A stretch of DNA of 64,000 nucleotides. It comes from UBA4971 sp900019985 (GTDB lineage: Bacteria; Bacillota; SHA-98; UBA4971). The stretch covers positions 1-64,000 of the forward strand of contig JBMNFG010000010.1 in the NCBI GenBank assembly GCA_050949175.1. The letters are read 5' to 3'. Below, one piece after another: positions 61,269 to 64,000 of this stretch; positions within the stretch are counted from its first letter, which is position 1, and each line of letters begins with the position of its first letter. Below the pieces are notes generated by a model. It was given only the letters and a program-made list of their open reading frames with translations, had not been told where the DNA came from and did not search any database. The position numbers and the translations under genes are program-made.

Positions 61269-62707
61269 TTATCTCTCATCCTTTGCACAAATTCTCTGGC
61301 TACAGAGTCTATATTTCCTGCACCCATAGTCACGACTATATCATTGGGTTTTACAAGGCCTATCAGCGTCTCTGGGATTTCATTAATATTCTTGACGAAA
61401 ATTGTTCTCGGATTGCTATTCTTCTTTATCGCTTCTGCAAGTCCTTCACCTGTTATGCCGGGTAGAGGTTTTTCACCTGTACCTTTGTGGTAAATGTCGG
61501 TTACTACTACAATGTCAGCATCGGAAAATGCCTTTGCGAATCTGTCAAAAAGCATTTGAGTCCTGGTAAACCTTTGCGGCTGGAACACCACAATAAGTGT
61601 TCTTTTGTAGGTTTCTTTAAGAGCTGATATAGTTGCCTTAATCTCAAGTGGGTGGTGCGCATAGTCATCCAGCACTAAGATGTCATCGATTTCTCCTATA
61701 AACTCTAAGCGTCGTTTTGCACCCTGGAATTTGCCTAAGCTATCTGCGATTTGTTGGAATGGAATGCCGAGTTCAAGCCCGACTGCGATAGATGCCAAAG
61801 CATTGCATATATTATGCCTCCCAGGCACAACAAGTTCCACATTTCCCAGTAAAGTTCCGTCAGAAACTACTTGAAATCCATAGCCTCTGCTTCTCACCAC
61901 CGGGTTAACAGCCTTTAGACTGCCGTTTTCAAGGCCAAATAGACGTTTTCTCAAGGCTAGGCCTTTCGCTATCTTCATTAACCTGGGATCATCAGCAAAC
62001 AGAACAGCCAAATCAGATTCGTCCATACTGTGGAGAAACGTAGCAAATGCCCAATTTATGGAATCCGAGTCTTTATAGTAGTCAAGATGGTCATCGTCAA
62101 CATTTGTTACCACTGCAATTCTTGGCTTTATCTTGAGGAATGAGCCGTAGGCTTCGTCTGCTTCCACTACTATGAAATCACCGTCTCCGTGCCTACCGCC
62201 CATGGGAACGTGTTGGGCTTCCTCCCCCAGAATCACAGTGGGGTCTAAGCCTGCCTCAATCAGCATCGTCCCTATCATTGATGATGTCGTAGTCTTACCG
62301 TGCGTACCTGTAACAGCGATCCCATACTTAGAAGCTACGAGTTCTCCCAAGACTTCAGCTCTGGTCATGACAGGGATTCCACTTTGAACAGCCGCATTAA
62401 CCTCTACATTGTCCTGGGGCACCGCAGCGCTGATCACGGCAATATCTGCGCCTTCAACATTTGACGGATCATGGCCTACGTAAACCGAAGCCCCGAGACT
62501 TTCAAGGTACTCCAGCCGCCAAGAAGGTGAAATATCGCTGCCACTTACAGAGCAGCCCATTTCAAGGAGGACTTTGGCTATTGAGCTCATTCCATGTCCT
62601 CCGATGCCTATGAAGTGGATTCTACCTTTCGACTTTATGAAGTTAAGTTTCGCCAAAGTACATCCTGCTTTCCAGGGATCTATACATTTCGGTGTAGATC
62701 CACGCAT
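61265..62707 (-). CDS. murC: UDP-N-acetylmuramate--L-alanine ligase
   Basis: 480 residues. ATP-dependent addition of L-Ala to UDP-MurNAc. GRIHFIGIGGHGMSSIA is the N-terminal nucleotide motif and VTGTHGKTTTSSM the ATP loop; DDYAHHPLEIKA follows. The ATG at 62707 gives a 20-residue extension beyond the usual start; TTG 62656, six bases after AGCAGGA, is a credible alternative. Confidence 0.95.
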   Translation of the reverse strand: MRGSTPKCIDPWKAGCTLAKLNFIKSKGRIHFIGIGGHGMSSIAKVLLEMGCSVSGSDISPSWRLEYLESLGASVYVGHDPSNVEGADIAVISAAVPQDNVEVNAAVQSGIPVMTRAEVLGELVASKYGIAVTGTHGKTTTSSMIGTMLIEAGLDPTVILGEEAQHVPMGGRHGDGDFIVVEADEAYGSFLKIKPRIAVVTNVDDDHLDYYKDSDSINWAFATFLHSMDESDLAVLFADDPRLMKIAKGLALRKRLFGLENGSLKAVNPVVRSRGYGFQVVSDGTLLGNVELVVPGRHNICNALASIAVGLELGIPFQQIADSLGKFQGAKRRLEFIGEIDDILVLDDYAHHPLEIKATISALKETYKRTLIVVFQPQRFTRTQMLFDRFAKAFSDADIVVVTDIYHKGTGEKPLPGITGEGLAEAIKKNSNPRTIFVKNINEIPETLIGLVKPNDIVVTMGAGNIDSVAREFVQRMRDK

Positions 62708-62751
62708 ATTAATCCTATGCTTTACTTACTTTCTGTGCTACTTAAAGGGTT

Positions 62752-63879
62752 TTAGGCCTGTCCCTTTGACAAGGATAACAATATATCCACTAGGTCACGA
62801 GCGGCCCCGGGCCTGCCTAGCTTCTTGGATTGTGCTGCCATGTGTTTGCGGAGTTCTCCATCATCAATGACCTTAATAATGGCTTCAAGCAAAGACTCCC
62901 GATTGAGATCTCTTTGGTTAATTACTATGGCAGCACCTGCTGCTTCCAAGGCTTTTGCGTTCTTCTCCTGATGCCCTTCAGCTGAACTGGGCAACGGAAT
63001 CAAGATCGCAGGCAGCCCTCGTCCTGTGATTTCTGCGATTGATATCGCCCCTGCCCTCCCTACTACCAGGTCAGCACAGGCCATGGCATAATCCATTCGG
63101 TAAATGTAGTCTCGTACAATAAGACGCGATGTCAGCAAAGCGTCTTCGCACTTGTCTTCTAACTCCTTTATGACTCTTTCGTAGTCAAGCTTACCTGTTT
63201 GATATATAACTTGTACATCTTTGGATCTTACCAAATCCGGCATCATCTTAACTGCCGCTTTATTAATGGCTCTTGCCCCCTGGCTGCCGCCGAATATCAG
63301 TATTGTAAGACGCCGAGGATCAAGTCCGAAAGCAGCCAGCCCCTGATTTTTCGTAGTCTCCAGTATCGAGCGCCTTATCGGGTTTCCCGTCACACGTGTT
63401 CTTGCGCGTTTAGGAAGGTATCCCGCTGACTCAGGATACGTTACCGCTACCGCATCGGCTAAAAGCGAGAGGATCTTAGTAGTGTACCCGGGCAAGGCGT
63501 TTTGCTCATGGATCATAGTAGGTATACGAAGGAGCCATGCTGCCAGCACGACAGGGCCTGACACATAGCCTCCTGTTCCAACTACAACATCAGGTTTGAA
63601 CCTTTTCAGTATAGCCCTTGCTTGAAAAACGCTTCTTGCTGCACGGTACGCCGTCTTCAGCGTATCCAGGGACAGCTTTCGCCGGAACCCTGCAACGTCA
63701 ATAAAGGCCAGCTCAAAGCCTTCTTTAGGAACGATATCAGCTTCCAGCCCCCTTTCTGTGCCGATGAAAATAACCTTGGCATCAGGGACCTTTTCAAGAA
63801 GGGTTTTTGCTATTGTTATCCCAGGGTATATATGTCCTCCGGTTCCGCCGCCGGCAATTGTCACTTTCACTGTATTCAC
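62752..63879 (-). CDS. murG: Undecaprenyldiphospho-muramoylpentapeptide beta-N-acetylglucosaminyltransferase
   Basis: 375 residues, GT28 glycosyltransferase that makes lipid II from lipid I. The Gly-rich loops IAGGGTGGHIYPG and VVGTGGYVSGPVV, and the UDP-binding GGSQGARAIN and RAGAISIAEI segments are present. GTG start shares GTGA with the ftsW stop. Confidence 0.96.
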   Translation of the reverse strand: MNTVKVTIAGGGTGGHIYPGITIAKTLLEKVPDAKVIFIGTERGLEADIVPKEGFELAFIDVAGFRRKLSLDTLKTAYRAARSVFQARAILKRFKPDVVVGTGGYVSGPVVLAAWLLRIPTMIHEQNALPGYTTKILSLLADAVAVTYPESAGYLPKRARTRVTGNPIRRSILETTKNQGLAAFGLDPRRLTILIFGGSQGARAINKAAVKMMPDLVRSKDVQVIYQTGKLDYERVIKELEDKCEDALLTSRLIVRDYIYRMDYAMACADLVVGRAGAISIAEITGRGLPAILIPLPSSAEGHQEKNAKALEAAGAAIVINQRDLNRESLLEAIIKVIDDGELRKHMAAQSKKLGRPGAARDLVDILLSLSKGQA

Positions 63880-64000
63880 CTCAAAGCCGAGTGCTTAGAA
63901 ATGTTAAGAAGCACTCCGATGGCAGCAAGTGTCGTTACCAGGGATGACCCGCCTGAACTTATAAGAGGCAACGTGATGCCTGTTATCGGCAAAGCTCCGG
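63876..64000 (-). CDS. ftsW: FtsW/RodA-family peptidoglycan polymerase, C-terminal end (cut by window end)
   Basis: The last 41 codons on the minus strand read GALPITGITLPLISSGGSSLV then TTLAAIGVLLNISKHSALR, the conserved final membrane span and cytoplasmic end of FtsW-type SEDS proteins. The stop overlaps the murG start. Position before murG makes FtsW (septal) more likely than RodA or SpoVE. Confidence 0.9.
   Translation of the reverse strand, partial: GALPITGITLPLISSGGSSLVTTLAAIGVLLNISKHSALR

Overview
The window looks like a chromosomal segment of a spore-forming, probably anaerobic bacterium of the Bacillota. Evidence: sigE, sigG, spoIIGA, spoIIR, a YmxH-type PRC-barrel protein, a YteA-type zinc-finger protein, Bacillus-type SOS boxes at lexA, PyrR control of pyrimidine genes, meso-diaminopimelate dehydrogenase, a complete-looking lysine-fermentation gene set, a PPi-type phosphofructokinase and an iron-only-hydrogenase ACT regulator. 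I cannot name the genus from sequence alone.

Layout. 1-1.8 kb: end of threonine dehydrogenase (tdh) plus kbl (threonine to glycine + acetyl-CoA). 2.0-3.0 kb: repeat array 1. 3.7-10.2 kb: binding-protein ABC transporter (binding protein, two permeases, ATPase) with a phosphofructokinase-family kinase and a HAD phosphatase; a 21-bp tandem repeat separates the binding-protein gene from the permeases. 10.3-10.8 kb: repeat array 2. 10.9-13.6 kb: small DUF4177-like protein, nitroreductase-like protein, MFS transporter. 13.7-20.2 kb: pyrR-pyrB-pyrC-pyrK-pyrD-pyrF-pyrE with two PyrR-type leaders; pyrK is out of frame across a 7 x 21-bp in-gene repeat. 20.2-24.6 kb: tRNA-Pro, type-4 uracil-DNA glycosylase, a membrane protein, a candidate structured leader RNA with a small unknown gene, and the divergent lexA / yneA-like SOS pair. 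24.6-31.3 kb, mostly minus strand: QueG-like protein, FmdB-type zinc ribbon, LolA-like/TPR protein, DUF72, dinB, pduL, tRNA-Trp, ferritin-like protein. 31.4-40.1 kb: lysine fermentation operon kdd-kamA-kamB-kamD-kamE-kal-kce-atoD-atoA (minus strand) behind a good sigma-54 promoter match. 40.2-48.6 kb: GH144-like exoprotein, ddh, rluD, lgt, lspA, yteA, a DUF5665-like protein, ACT regulator, sepF, yggS and a HlyD-like protein. 48.8-49.9 kb: repeat array 3. 50.2-52.6 kb (plus strand): sigG, spoIIR, ymxH. 52.6-64 kb (minus strand): radical SAM protein, sigE, spoIIGA, then the dcw cluster read as ftsW-murG-murC-murB-murA-ftsQ-ftsA-ftsZ.

The most unusual content is non-coding. Three separate arrays (20, 10 and 22 units) carry a 17-bp dyad, consensus GGCTCAC-NNN-GTGAGCC, at an almost invariant 53-bp period (five helical turns). 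The dyad is kept while the 36-bp linkers have diverged, and three of the exceptional spacings are longer by 10 or 11 bp, one more helical turn. Two arrays bracket the ABC/kinase module and the third lies at one edge of a sigG-spoIIR-ymxH block that appears inverted relative to the usual clostridial order. Further minisatellites with periods of 15, 21 and 26 bp occupy other intergenic gaps. No CRISPR, prophage or transposase gene was seen.
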